In this document: one piece after another, positions 28,497-37,202 of the stretch | How positions within the stretch are numbered: the first letter of the stretch is position 1 | Layout: every line of letters begins with the position of its first letter | NCBI RefSeq assembly: GCF_016429215.1 | Contig: NZ_JAELUH010000002.1 | Location: 1-64,000 of the forward strand | Source: Herbaspirillum sp. ASV7 | GTDB lineage: Bacteria > Pseudomonadota > Gammaproteobacteria > Burkholderiales > Burkholderiaceae_D | Direction of reading: 5' to 3' | Length of the DNA stretch: 64,000 nucleotides | Program-made: the position numbers and the translations under genes | The notes under the pieces: model-generated | Told to the model about the DNA's origin: nothing | Database searches by the model: none | The model's input: only the letters and a program-made list of their open reading frames with translations

Positions 28497-29624
28497 ATGG
28501 TCGCCATCGAGCGCTACGACGGTTTCGCCAACATGCCGCAGGCAGTGCTGGCGTGTTTCGAGCACGCCGGGCAGCAGGCCGATTTCTGCCTCACGCCCGG
28601 CTGGCTGCGCCACCTGGCCGCAAGCACCGGCGCGGCCGGGCAATCGCTAAGGCTGTATTGCCTGCAGCGCGAGGGGGCCGCGCGCATCCTGCTGCCGATG
28701 ATGTGCCAGCCGCATGCCGGCTGGCCGGGCGCGCACCGTCTGCAAGCCCAGGCCAACTACTATTCGGCCCTGGCCGGCCCGTTGATGGTCGACCCCGTTG
28801 CAGACCTGCGCGACCTGCCGGCACTGATGGCCGCCATCGTCGCCGAACGCCCCCGCTACAGCCGCATCGACCTGCATCCGCTAGCCCGCGAAGAGGCCGG
28901 TTTTGCAGCCCTGCATCAGGCGCTGCGCTCCTGCGGTCTGGCGGTGCGCCCCTACTACTGCTTTGGCAACTGGTATCTGGATGTGGCCGGACGCACCTAT
29001 GACCAATACCACGCCACCCTGCCCTCGCGCCTGCGCAATACCCTGGCGCGCAAGTCGCAGCAACTGCGGGCCGCCGGTGACGTGGAGATCACCATCATCG
29101 AGCAAGGCGCAGCGCTCGAACGCGGCATTGCCGACTACCAGGCGGTCTACCAGGCCAGCTGGAAGCAGGCCGAACCCCATCCCGACTTCATCCCCGGCCT
29201 GATCCGCCTGTGCGCCCGTCAGGGCAAGTTGCGCCTGGGCATCGTGCGCATCGATGGGCAGGCTGCAGCTGCCCAGTTGTGGATCGTCCACCACGGCGTG
29301 GCCGCCATCTACAAACTCGCCTATGACGAACGCTTTGCCGCGCTCTCGGTGGGCTCGGTGCTGACCGCGCGGATGATGCAACACGTCATCGACATCGACG
29401 GCGTGCGCGAAGTCGATTACCTGATGGGCGACGACGGCTACAAGCGCGACTGGATGTCGCACCGCCGCGAACGCTGGGGTCTGGCCGCCTTCAATCCGCT
29501 GACCGCAGATGGCTTGGCGGGCCTGTTGCGACACGACATGGGACGACTCTGGCGGCGCTTGTCATCAGTTCTTGCGACAAGCTTGCATTACAGCAAGAAA
29601 ACCAGTGGTGGCGCGGCTTTCTAG
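28497..29624 (+). CDS. GNAT-like acyl or aminoacyl transferase (BioF2/FemAB-related)
   Basis: 375 residues from the ATG at 28497. The C-terminal half has the BioF2-like acetyltransferase pattern: YQASWKQAEPHPDFIPGLI, QLWIVHHGVAAIYKLAYDE, and VDYLMGDDGYKRDWM. The N-terminal half is less conserved. Such proteins acylate sugars or other small molecules in EPS loci; the substrate is unknown. It lies 24 bp after the epimerase, so it may act on the amino-uronic acid precursor or lipid-linked sugar. Last gene before the 380-bp gap. Confidence 0.8.
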   Translation: MVAIERYDGFANMPQAVLACFEHAGQQADFCLTPGWLRHLAASTGAAGQSLRLYCLQREGAARILLPMMCQPHAGWPGAHRLQAQANYYSALAGPLMVDPVADLRDLPALMAAIVAERPRYSRIDLHPLAREEAGFAALHQALRSCGLAVRPYYCFGNWYLDVAGRTYDQYHATLPSRLRNTLARKSQQLRAAGDVEITIIEQGAALERGIADYQAVYQASWKQAEPHPDFIPGLIRLCARQGKLRLGIVRIDGQAAAAQLWIVHHGVAAIYKLAYDERFAALSVGSVLTARMMQHVIDIDGVREVDYLMGDDGYKRDWMSHRRERWGLAAFNPLTADGLAGLLRHDMGRLWRRLSSVLATSLHYSKKTSGGAAF

Positions 29625-29757
29625 CAAATAATAACGCACAGAAATAGTGTAAATTTTGGCGTAATTTGTGTCTTATTCCGCACTGGAAATGTGAAGCAGG
29701 ATGGTATGATTCTGCGATTGTCAAAAAGTCACTATTACTACTGATTTAACGATATTT

Positions 29758-29780
29758 GATATCTCGAAGGGGGAGATATC
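29758..29780 (+). promoter_or_regulatory. Leader hairpin 1
   Basis: GATATCTC (29758-29765) pairs perfectly with GAGATATC (29773-29780) around the loop GAAGGGG. The loop exposes a GAAGGGG sequence. No T-tract follows, so it is not a terminator. Confidence 0.5.
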
Positions 29781-29781
29781 C

Positions 29782-29798
29782 ATCGGGGCTGACCCGAT
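29782..29798 (+). promoter_or_regulatory. Leader hairpin 2
   Basis: ATCGGG (29782-29787) pairs with CCCGAT (29793-29798) around the loop GCTGA. It begins one base after hairpin 1, so both could stack into one RNA element. Confidence 0.5.
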
Positions 29799-30004
29799 TT
29801 GCCAGGAGGGGGAGCTTTCCGGGGAAATCACTCACCACGACGATGTTGCAAACAGGCCACGACGCTGCACTCAAGTGGGCTGGCGCATGGCCTGTCGATG
29901 TCGGCTCGCTTTACACGGCGAGGCCGCCTTCGGCACCCTGACCTGGCAGGCTGGCTGTCAAACACTCAATTTGTTGAATCTCGATCGCAGGGGAAGCGGC
30001 TCAC

Positions 30005-31525
30005 ATGGCGGATTTACTATCGCAACTCTTATCGCTCTTGAAGGGCGCCTGGAAGCATCGCTGGCTGGCCATCTCGGTGGCCTGGGTGGTGCTACTGGTA
30101 GGCAGTGTCATCGTGTTCCGTCTGCCCAATGACTTCCAGGCCTCGGCCCGTGTCTATGTGGACACGCAAAGCATCCTCAAGCCCTTGCTGGCCGGCATGA
30201 CCACCGTCCCCAACATCGAGCAGCAGGTCTCCATCATGAGCCGCACCCTGCTCAGCCGCCCCAATCTGGAGCGCGTCACCCGCATGGCCGACCTGGACAT
30301 CAAGGCCCAGACCGTGGCCGACAAGGACAAGCTGGTCGATGAGTTGGCACAACGCATCAAGATCACCCAGACCGGACGCGACGACATCTACACCATCACC
30401 TACAACAACGAGAACCCCAAGCTGGGCAAGGATGTGGTGCAGTCGCTGCTGACCATCTTCGTCGAGGGCAGCGTGGGCGACAAGAAGGAAGACTCGGACA
30501 AGGCGGTGCGCTTCATCGGCGACCAGATCAAGAGCTACGAAGAAAAGCTGACCAATGCTGAGAACGCGCTCAAGGAATTCAAGCAGAAGAACGCTGAATT
30601 GCTGCCGCGCCAGGGCAGCGACTATGGCTCCAAGCTGCAGGATGCCGCCGACCAGCTCAGCCAGGCGCGCCTGGAACTGGCCGAAGCCGAGCAGGCCCGC
30701 AACGCCATCCAGAAACAGCTCACCGGCGGCAGCGGCAACAGCGACGACATGCCGCGCATGCCCACGCCGGAAATCGATTCCCGCCTGGAAGCCGCCGTCA
30801 AGCAGCTCGATGACCTGCGCACCAAGTACACCGAAAACCATCCCGACGTGGTCGGCACGCGGCGCCTGATCGCCGAGCTGGAAAAGCGCAAGCGCGACGA
30901 AGCCAAGAACCGCCAGCCCGGCGCCGATCCGGGCGCCAACTACAGCCCCATGATGCAGCAGCTCAGCGTGTCGCTGTCGGACGCCCGCGCCAAGGCCGCC
31001 AGCCTGCGCGCGCGGGTCGATGAATATGCGGCCCGCTATGCGCGCCTGAAGGCGCAGAGCATTGCCGCCCCCGACGTCGAAGCGCAGTTCACCCAGCTCA
31101 ACCGCGACTACCAGATCAACAAGGACAACTACGAGAAACTGGTGGCCCGCCGCGACGCCGCCAAGCTCTCCGGCGACCTCAGCTCGGCCACCGACCTGAT
31201 GACCTTCCGCGTGATCGATCCGCCCATCGTGCCGCGCCTGCCGGTGGGTCCGAATCGCCTGCGTCTGTTGACCCTGCTGTTCGTGGCCGCCATTGCCGCC
31301 GGCTTCGGCGTGACGGTGGTGCTGAGCCAGGTGCGTCCCTCCTTCATCACCCAGCACCAGCTGCAGCAGGTCACCGGGCTGCCCGTGCTGGGTGCGGTGG
31401 CGATGAACTGGACCGATGCCGAAGTCGCCAAGCGCAAGGGCAGCGTGCGCAAGTTCATTGCCCTGGTGGTCGCTTTCTTTGTGGCCTATGTCGTGATGAT
31501 GGCCTTCCTGTTCCTGAGGTATTGA
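30005..31525 (+). CDS. XrtA system polysaccharide chain length determinant (Wzz/PCP family)
   Basis: 506 residues; GGGGAAG ribosome site. TM1 at ~20-40, a periplasmic Wzz domain with long coiled coil (~160-230 and 330-380), a Pro-rich TM2 region (VPRLPVGPNRLRLL followed by a hydrophobic helix, ~405-435), and a further C-terminal hydrophobic helix. It lacks a fused kinase domain; the kinase is the next gene. Role: controls polymer length and forms the inner-membrane part of the export machine. First gene of the main plus-strand operon. Confidence 0.94.
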   Translation: MADLLSQLLSLLKGAWKHRWLAISVAWVVLLVGSVIVFRLPNDFQASARVYVDTQSILKPLLAGMTTVPNIEQQVSIMSRTLLSRPNLERVTRMADLDIKAQTVADKDKLVDELAQRIKITQTGRDDIYTITYNNENPKLGKDVVQSLLTIFVEGSVGDKKEDSDKAVRFIGDQIKSYEEKLTNAENALKEFKQKNAELLPRQGSDYGSKLQDAADQLSQARLELAEAEQARNAIQKQLTGGSGNSDDMPRMPTPEIDSRLEAAVKQLDDLRTKYTENHPDVVGTRRLIAELEKRKRDEAKNRQPGADPGANYSPMMQQLSVSLSDARAKAASLRARVDEYAARYARLKAQSIAAPDVEAQFTQLNRDYQINKDNYEKLVARRDAAKLSGDLSSATDLMTFRVIDPPIVPRLPVGPNRLRLLTLLFVAAIAAGFGVTVVLSQVRPSFITQHQLQQVTGLPVLGAVAMNWTDAEVAKRKGSVRKFIALVVAFFVAYVVMMAFLFLRY

Positions 31526-31589
31526 TGATGCGCCTTTCCCTTCATTCCAGTTTGCCTCGCCGCACCCGCGGTGTTCCAGGAGAGCACGC

Positions 31590-32642
31590 ATGAGCATCAT
31601 CGAACGCGCCGCCAGCCGCCTCAAGACCCACGCCTCGCAGCGCCCGGCCGGCGCCAGCGAGATCCTGTCGCCGGCCGAGCAGGCCGCACAGGCTGACGCC
31701 CAGGCCAAGGCTGCGGCCCAGGCCGCAGTGGATGCGACCACGCCGGCCACCAGCGAAGCTGCCGCGCCGGTCGTGCCTGCTGCCCCTGCCATCCCTGCTG
31801 CCCCTGCCACAGCTGCAGCGGCGGCAGCACCGACAGCTGCTGCAGCGGCTCCGGCAGCAGCGGCTGCAGCAACACCGGCGTCGGAAACTGCACCGGTCCG
31901 CACCACGCCGGCCAAGCGCATCGATATCAATCTGGAACGCCTGGCCGGCATGGGTTTCCTCACGCCGGGCAGCCGTTCGCTGATCTCCGAGCAGTTCCGC
32001 ATGATCAAGCGCTCGCTGCTGCGCCAGGCGTTCGCGCCGCGCGAGGCCGGCGCCAATCCGGGCAACCTGATCATGGTCACCAGCTCGCTGCCCAACGAGG
32101 GCAAGACCTTCTGCTCGATCAACCTGGCCCTGTCCATTGCCATGGAGCTGGACCACACCGTGCTGCTGGTGGATGCCGACGTGGCGCGTCCCTCGGTGCT
32201 GCGCACCTTCGACGTGGCCGAGGAAGGCGCGGGCATGATGAACCTGCTGCTCGACGACAAGGTCGACATGGCCGACGTACTGCTCAAGACCAACGTCGAC
32301 ACCTTGAGCGTGCTGCCGGTGGGTCCGCGCCACAGCCACTCCTCGGAATTGCTGGCCAGCCAGTCCATGCACCTGCTGCTGGAAGAAATCGCCAGCCGCT
32401 ACCCTGACCGTATCGTCATCTTCGATTCGCCGCCGCTGCTGGTGACCAGCGAAGCCAACGTGCTGGCCACCAAGATGGGCCAGATCGCCATGGTGGTGGC
32501 CGCCGAAAGCACCTCGCAACAAGCCGTCAAGACCTCGCTCAATCAGCTCAAGGGCTGCCAGAACGTCAGCCTGATCTATAACAAGAGCATGGCCTTTGCC
32601 GGCTCCCCGGAGTATGGATACGGATATGGTTATGGCTACTGA
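31590..32642 (+). CDS. XrtA-associated tyrosine autokinase (BY-kinase, CpsD/CapB-like)
   Basis: 350 residues. Residues ~36-103 are an Ala/Pro low-complexity linker. The kinase domain has Walker A SLPNEGKTF (Lys172), Walker A' VLLVDADVARP and Walker B IVIFDSPP. The C terminus ends in alternating YGYGYGYGY, giving five Tyr (342, 344, 346, 348, 350) for autophosphorylation. There is no membrane segment, so it works with the separate Wzz protein. The ATG of the next gene overlaps its 3' end by 11 bp. Confidence 0.94.
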   Translation: MSIIERAASRLKTHASQRPAGASEILSPAEQAAQADAQAKAAAQAAVDATTPATSEAAAPVVPAAPAIPAAPATAAAAAAPTAAAAAPAAAAAATPASETAPVRTTPAKRIDINLERLAGMGFLTPGSRSLISEQFRMIKRSLLRQAFAPREAGANPGNLIMVTSSLPNEGKTFCSINLALSIAMELDHTVLLVDADVARPSVLRTFDVAEEGAGMMNLLLDDKVDMADVLLKTNVDTLSVLPVGPRHSHSSELLASQSMHLLLEEIASRYPDRIVIFDSPPLLVTSEANVLATKMGQIAMVVAAESTSQQAVKTSLNQLKGCQNVSLIYNKSMAFAGSPEYGYGYGYGY

Positions 32643-34170
32643 GAACCAGCGCAACGCGATTGTCTCCCCTTCCCTGCCGCATCGCACGGTCGCCATGGCC
32701 GCCGCGCTGCTGGTGGCCTCGGGCGCCCAGGCGGCCGAATGGACCATCACGCCTTCGCTCAATGTCAGCCAGACCTATACCGACAACGTGAACCTGCAGC
32801 CACAGGGCAAGAGCGACTTCGTCACCCAGGTCACGCCGTCGCTGACGGTGGTCTCCAAGGGGCCGAACCTGACCCTCAATGCCAACTACGGCCTGCAGGA
32901 AACCTATTACGCCAACCACAACGCCGGTTCGTCACTGACCAACCTGTTGAATGCCAATGCCAACGCCAGGTTCATCGACAACCTGCTGTACCTGGATAGC
33001 GCGGCCTCGATCACCGAACAGAACATCTCGGCCTTCGGCGCCCAGCCGGTGGACAACACCAATGGCAGCGGCAACCGCACTACCGTGCGTACCACCCGCA
33101 TCAGCCCGTACCTGGCGCGCACCTTCGGTTCGGATGCCACGGCCGAGTTGCGCTATGCCCGCGACACCGTTTCGGCCAGCAACGGCGGCCTGTCCAACAG
33201 CAATACCGACACCGTCTCGTTCAAGGCCGACAGCGGCCCGGCCTACCACCTGATCGGCTGGGGCCTGAAGTACAGCGACGCCAACACCCATTACACCGGC
33301 CAGAGCAATGTCGAGCTGCAGAATATCGTGGGGCGCCTGTCCTACCTGCTGGACGAACACTTCCGCCTGGTCGGCACGGTCGGCTACGATCGCAACGATT
33401 ATTCGCTCACGGCCAATTCCAGCTCCGGCTATTCCTGGACCGGTGGCTTCGAATGGAAGCTCAACCAGCGCACCAGCCTGAACGCGGCCATCGGTCACAA
33501 GTACTATGGCAGCACCTTCTCGCTGTCGGCGGCCACGCGCAGCCGGGTGGCCAACTGGCTGCTCAGCTATAACGAGGATGTGACCACCACGCCGGCGCAG
33601 TTCTCGCAGCCGACCACGGTCAATACCGCAACCTTCCTGGACCAGCTGCTGTCGTCCTCGATCACCGATAGCGCCGCCCGTGCCGCAGCGGTGCAGCAGA
33701 TGATCCAGCAGGGCAACCTGCCCAGCACCCTGACCACCTCGGTCAACTCCTTTACCAACACGGTGTTCCTGCAGAAGCAGTTGCAGGGTTCGGTACTGCT
33801 CAGCGGCGCGCGCACGACGCTGTTGATCTCGATCTTCGATACCGAGCGCGAGCCGCTTTCCAACAACAGCCTGGGCACCCTGGTGGGTACCGGCAATGAT
33901 CGCACCGAGCAGATCGGTGCCAGTGCCGTGCTCTCGCGCCGCCTCAGTGAGCGGGTGCGCGCCAATGCATCCCTGGTGGCCTCGCGCGTGAAGTCGATCA
34001 CCAGCGGCCGGGTCGACAATACCCAGAGCCTGCGCCTGGGCGTGTCGCGCCAGCTGACCCCGGACGTGCTGGGCACCGTGGAAGTGCGCCGCAACCAGGG
34101 CCAGTCGACCCAATCTGACGTGTCCTACCGCGAAAACGCGGTGAGCGCCTATCTGAACATGAAGCTCTAG
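32632..34170 (+). CDS. XrtA/PEP-CTERM-associated outer membrane beta-barrel protein
   Basis: 512 residues from the ATG at 32632, inside the kinase stop region; slightly earlier in-frame ATGs exist. A signal peptide ends in GAQAAEW. The rest is rich in alternating polar/hydrophobic beta strands with many Asn, Ser and Thr, fitting a ~16- to 20-strand porin-like barrel. It belongs to a family regularly placed between the kinase and the ATPase in XrtA loci. It may be the outer-membrane exit for EPS here, since no Wza is encoded. That last step is inference. Confidence 0.88.
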   Translation: MATENQRNAIVSPSLPHRTVAMAAALLVASGAQAAEWTITPSLNVSQTYTDNVNLQPQGKSDFVTQVTPSLTVVSKGPNLTLNANYGLQETYYANHNAGSSLTNLLNANANARFIDNLLYLDSAASITEQNISAFGAQPVDNTNGSGNRTTVRTTRISPYLARTFGSDATAELRYARDTVSASNGGLSNSNTDTVSFKADSGPAYHLIGWGLKYSDANTHYTGQSNVELQNIVGRLSYLLDEHFRLVGTVGYDRNDYSLTANSSSGYSWTGGFEWKLNQRTSLNAAIGHKYYGSTFSLSAATRSRVANWLLSYNEDVTTTPAQFSQPTTVNTATFLDQLLSSSITDSAARAAAVQQMIQQGNLPSTLTTSVNSFTNTVFLQKQLQGSVLLSGARTTLLISIFDTEREPLSNNSLGTLVGTGNDRTEQIGASAVLSRRLSERVRANASLVASRVKSITSGRVDNTQSLRLGVSRQLTPDVLGTVEVRRNQGQSTQSDVSYRENAVSAYLNMKL

Positions 34171-34186
34171 GAGCATCGAGCCCGCT

Positions 34187-35194
34187 ATGTACGAATCATT
34201 CTACGGTCTGCGCGACAAGCCTTTCCGCCTGCGTCCCGACCCCAGCTTCTTCTTCGGCAGCAAGGGTCACAAGCGGGCCATGAGCTATCTGGAGTACGGC
34301 CTGTCGCAAGGCGAAGGCTTCATCATCATCACCGGCGAAGTGGGTGCCGGCAAGACCACCCTGGTCAGGAAGCTGCTGGCCAAGATCAACCCCATGCAGA
34401 TCATCTCTGCCCACATCGTCAACACCCACCTGGACCCGGACAACACCCTGCGCATGGTCGCGGCCGCCTTCGGCCTGCCCAGCGAGGATGCCAGCAAGGC
34501 CACCCTGCTCACGCGCCTGGAACAGTTCTTCCTGCATTGCGAGCAAAAGGGCATCCGTGCCCTGCTGGTGGTGGACGAGGCGCAGAACCTGTCGCCCACC
34601 ACGCTGGAAGAATTGCGCATGCTCTCCAACTTCCAGAGCGGCGACCGCTCGCTGTTGCAGACCTTCCTGCTGGGCCAGCCCGAGTTCCGCATCACGCTGC
34701 ATAGCGACGCCATGCTGCAGTTGCGCCAGCGCGTCATCGCCACCTATCACCTGGGGCCGATGGACGAGGAAGAGACCATCACCTACATCCAGCATCGCCT
34801 GCGCACGGTCGGCTGGGAAAACGATCCCTCCTTCGATGCCGGCGCCTACTCGGCCATCCACAACTACACCGGCGGCATCCCGCGCAAGATCAACTCGCTG
34901 TGCGACCGCCTGCTGCTCATGGGCTACCTGGAAGAGCTGCGCGCCTTCGGTGCCGAGCATGTCGCCGCCGTCATCAGCGACATCCAGGAAGAGTTCGAGC
35001 AGCCCCTGCCCGATCAGGAACAACAGACCATGGCCGAACTGCGTTCGGTCGAACGCCAGTTCAACGACGATGCGCTGGAAGAGCTGCAGCAGCGCGTGGG
35101 CAAGCTGGAGAACGCCACGGCGTCCATCCTCAAGATCCTGCGCGACCTCACCTCGCATTCGTCCAAATACAATTCCCAGGAACCCAAGCCATGA
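34187..35194 (+). CDS. XrtA/PEP-CTERM-associated ATPase (ExeA/GspA-like)
   Basis: 335 residues. AAA ATPase with Walker A GEVGAGKTT (~50-58), Walker B LLVVDEAQN and sensor-like LLGQPEF. The N-terminal MYESFYGLRDKPFRLRPDP is the hallmark of the GspA/ExeA ATPase group, which helps assemble secretion pores through the peptidoglycan. It lacks a peptidoglycan-binding domain and ends in a coiled-coil-like segment. Its stop overlaps the start of wecB (ATGA). Confidence 0.94.
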   Translation: MYESFYGLRDKPFRLRPDPSFFFGSKGHKRAMSYLEYGLSQGEGFIIITGEVGAGKTTLVRKLLAKINPMQIISAHIVNTHLDPDNTLRMVAAAFGLPSEDASKATLLTRLEQFFLHCEQKGIRALLVVDEAQNLSPTTLEELRMLSNFQSGDRSLLQTFLLGQPEFRITLHSDAMLQLRQRVIATYHLGPMDEEETITYIQHRLRTVGWENDPSFDAGAYSAIHNYTGGIPRKINSLCDRLLLMGYLEELRAFGAEHVAAVISDIQEEFEQPLPDQEQQTMAELRSVERQFNDDALEELQQRVGKLENATASILKILRDLTSHSSKYNSQEPKP

Positions 35195-36345
35195 GCACCA
35201 ACGCGACCGCAGCACCGCACCGCATCCTTTGCATCGTCGGCGCCCGCCCCAATTTCATGAAGATCGCGCCGATCATGTCGGCCTTCGCCAGGATGGGCGA
35301 GAAGGTGCAAGCCACCCTGCTGCATACCGGCCAGCATTACGACGTGGCGATGAACCACCAGTACTTCGAGGCGCTGGGCATCCCCTCGCCGGACATCAAC
35401 CTGGAAATCGGCTCCGGCAGCCACGCCGTGCAGACCGCCGCCGTGATGACACACTTCGAGCCGGCGCTGGACGCCGCCCAGGCCTCGGCCGTGCTGGTGG
35501 TGGGTGATGTCAACTCGACCCTGGCCTGCGCGCTGGTGGCCACCAAGAAGGGTATCCCGGTGATCCACGTGGAAGCCGGCCTGCGCAGCTACGACCGCGC
35601 CATGCCCGAGGAAATCAACCGCATCCTGACCGACCAGATCTCGGACCTGCTCTACACCACCGAAGCCAGCGCCCTGGGCAACCTGACGCGCGAAGGCATC
35701 GCCGCCGAGCGCGTGCGCTTCGTGGGCAACGTCATGATCGACACGCTGCGCAGCAACCTGCCGCGCGCCATCCGCCTGCCGCAGATCCTCCAAGCCCATG
35801 GCCGCAGCGACTTCCAGCATGCCCAGGGCTATGCCGTGCTGACCCTGCACCGTCCTTCCAACGTCGATGACCCGCAAGTATTGCGCCGCCTGCTCGAAAC
35901 CGTGCGCACCATCAGCGCCACGCTGCCGGTGGTGTTCCCGCTGCATCCGCGCACGCGCGGCATGATCGAGAAGTTCGGCCTGGCCGAGCTGATCGATATC
36001 CCGCAGGTGCTGCAGCTGCCGCCCATGGGCTACCTGGAAATGCTGGGCCTGATGCAGGATGCCCGCCTGGTGCTGACCGACTCCGGCGGCATCCAGGAAG
36101 AAACCACCGCCCTGGGCGTGCCCTGCGTGACCCTGCGCAACAATACCGAGCGCCCCATCACGGTGGAACAAGGCACCAACACCATCGCCGGCAACGATCC
36201 GGAGAAGATCCTGGCGATCTTCCGCGACGTGATCGAGCACGGTGGCAAGGGTGGCCGCGTCCCCGAGTTCTGGGATGGCCACGCCGCCGACCGTATCGCC
36301 CAGGACCTGTGCGCCTGGCTGGACCAGCGCCGCGCCGCGGCTTGA
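35191..36345 (+). CDS. wecB: UDP-N-acetylglucosamine 2-epimerase (non-hydrolysing)
   Basis: 384 residues; ATGA overlap with the ATPase stop. GT-B fold epimerase with VGARPNFMKIAPI at the N terminus, HVEAGLRSYDRAMPEE, LHRPSNVDD, and SGGIQEETTALGVP / NNTERPIT in the C-terminal UDP-binding half. It makes UDP-ManNAc from UDP-GlcNAc. No WecC-type UDP-ManNAc dehydrogenase is adjacent, so ManNAc itself is the probable EPS precursor. Confidence 0.95.
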   Translation: MSTNATAAPHRILCIVGARPNFMKIAPIMSAFARMGEKVQATLLHTGQHYDVAMNHQYFEALGIPSPDINLEIGSGSHAVQTAAVMTHFEPALDAAQASAVLVVGDVNSTLACALVATKKGIPVIHVEAGLRSYDRAMPEEINRILTDQISDLLYTTEASALGNLTREGIAAERVRFVGNVMIDTLRSNLPRAIRLPQILQAHGRSDFQHAQGYAVLTLHRPSNVDDPQVLRRLLETVRTISATLPVVFPLHPRTRGMIEKFGLAELIDIPQVLQLPPMGYLEMLGLMQDARLVLTDSGGIQEETTALGVPCVTLRNNTERPITVEQGTNTIAGNDPEKILAIFRDVIEHGGKGGRVPEFWDGHAADRIAQDLCAWLDQRRAAA

Positions 36346-36356
36346 GGGGAACTGGC

Positions 36357-37202
36357 ATGGGCTCGCCTATCCGCAACGCCATGACGGTGGATGTAGAGGA
36401 CTACTTCCAGGTATCGGCCTTCGCCAACACCATCTCGCGCGACAGCTGGGAAAGCCAGCCTTGCCGGGTCGAGCGCAACATGGACAGGATCCTGGCCATC
36501 TTCGCCGACCACGATATCCACGCCACCTTCTTCACCCTGGGCTGGATCGCCGAACGCTATCCGGCCGTGGTACGCCGCATCGTCGAGCAGGGCCATGAGC
36601 TGGCCAGCCACGGTTACGGCCACCTGCGCGCCAGCGACCAGGATCGCGCCCAGTTCGCCGAGGACATCGGCCGCGCCAAGGCCCTGCTGGAAGATATCGG
36701 TGGCCAGGAGGTCAAGGGCTATCGCGCGCCCAGCTTCTCCATCGGCAAGGACAACATGTGGGCGCTGGATGTACTGCAGGAAGCCGGCTATCGCTACAGC
36801 TCCAGCATCTATCCGGTCAAGCATGACCACTACGGCGTGCCCGATGCGCCGCGTTTCGCCTACTACCCCAATGGCCCGGATGGCCTGTTGGAAGTGCCGG
36901 TGAGCACGGTGCGTTTCGGCGAAAAGAATTATCCGGCCGGCGGTGGTGGCTTCTTCCGCTTCTTCCCGTATGCGCTGTCACGCTGGCTGTTGCGCCGGGT
37001 CAACCAGCGCGATGGCGAAGCGGCCATCTTCTATTTCCATCCCTGGGAAATCGATCCCGGGCAACCACGCCAGAGCGGCATCAGCGCCAAGACGCGCTTC
37101 CGCCATTACATCAACCTGCATCGCACGGAAGAGCGCATCAAGGAGCTGGCCTCCGACTTCCAGTGGGATCGCATGGACCGCATTTATCTGGGTGCCCAAT
37201 GA
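36357..37202 (+). CDS. XrtA system polysaccharide deacetylase
   Basis: 281 residues; GAGGGGA ribosome site. NodB-type catalytic core with AMTVDVEDYFQ at the N terminus (Asp ligands), metal-binding SHGYGH, and RAPSFSIG. The C-terminal FYFHPWEID and HRTEERIKEL follow the DUF3473 pattern of this XrtA-linked family. It has no signal peptide, so it likely acts in the cytoplasm on lipid-linked or nucleotide-linked HexNAc. Its ATGA end is coupled to the FemAB gene. Confidence 0.95.
   Translation: MGSPIRNAMTVDVEDYFQVSAFANTISRDSWESQPCRVERNMDRILAIFADHDIHATFFTLGWIAERYPAVVRRIVEQGHELASHGYGHLRASDQDRAQFAEDIGRAKALLEDIGGQEVKGYRAPSFSIGKDNMWALDVLQEAGYRYSSSIYPVKHDHYGVPDAPRFAYYPNGPDGLLEVPVSTVRFGEKNYPAGGGGFFRFFPYALSRWLLRRVNQRDGEAAIFYFHPWEIDPGQPRQSGISAKTRFRHYINLHRTEERIKELASDFQWDRMDRIYLGAQ

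Larger units (their letters stand above)
29625..30004 (+). other. Structured AT-rich leader of the main EPS operon
   Basis: 380 bp without a credible gene. The first half is AT-rich and includes TGTAAATTTTGGCG at 29648-29661, nearly identical to a site at 10062. Two consecutive hairpins follow at 29758-29798, then a G-rich stretch. It probably holds the promoter and a long (about 200 nt or more) untranslated leader for the chain-length determinant operon. No known riboswitch consensus was recognised by eye. Confidence 0.6.

Noticed and set aside
31740..31900. GC-rich tandem repeats suggestive of a regulatory repeat
   Set aside because: They encode the Ala/Pro linker of the tyrosine kinase in frame.
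30092..32368. Minus-strand open frame of 758 codons opposite the chain-length and kinase genes
   Set aside because: The plus-strand genes show clear Wzz and BY-kinase motifs; the opposite frame is a GC-content artefact.
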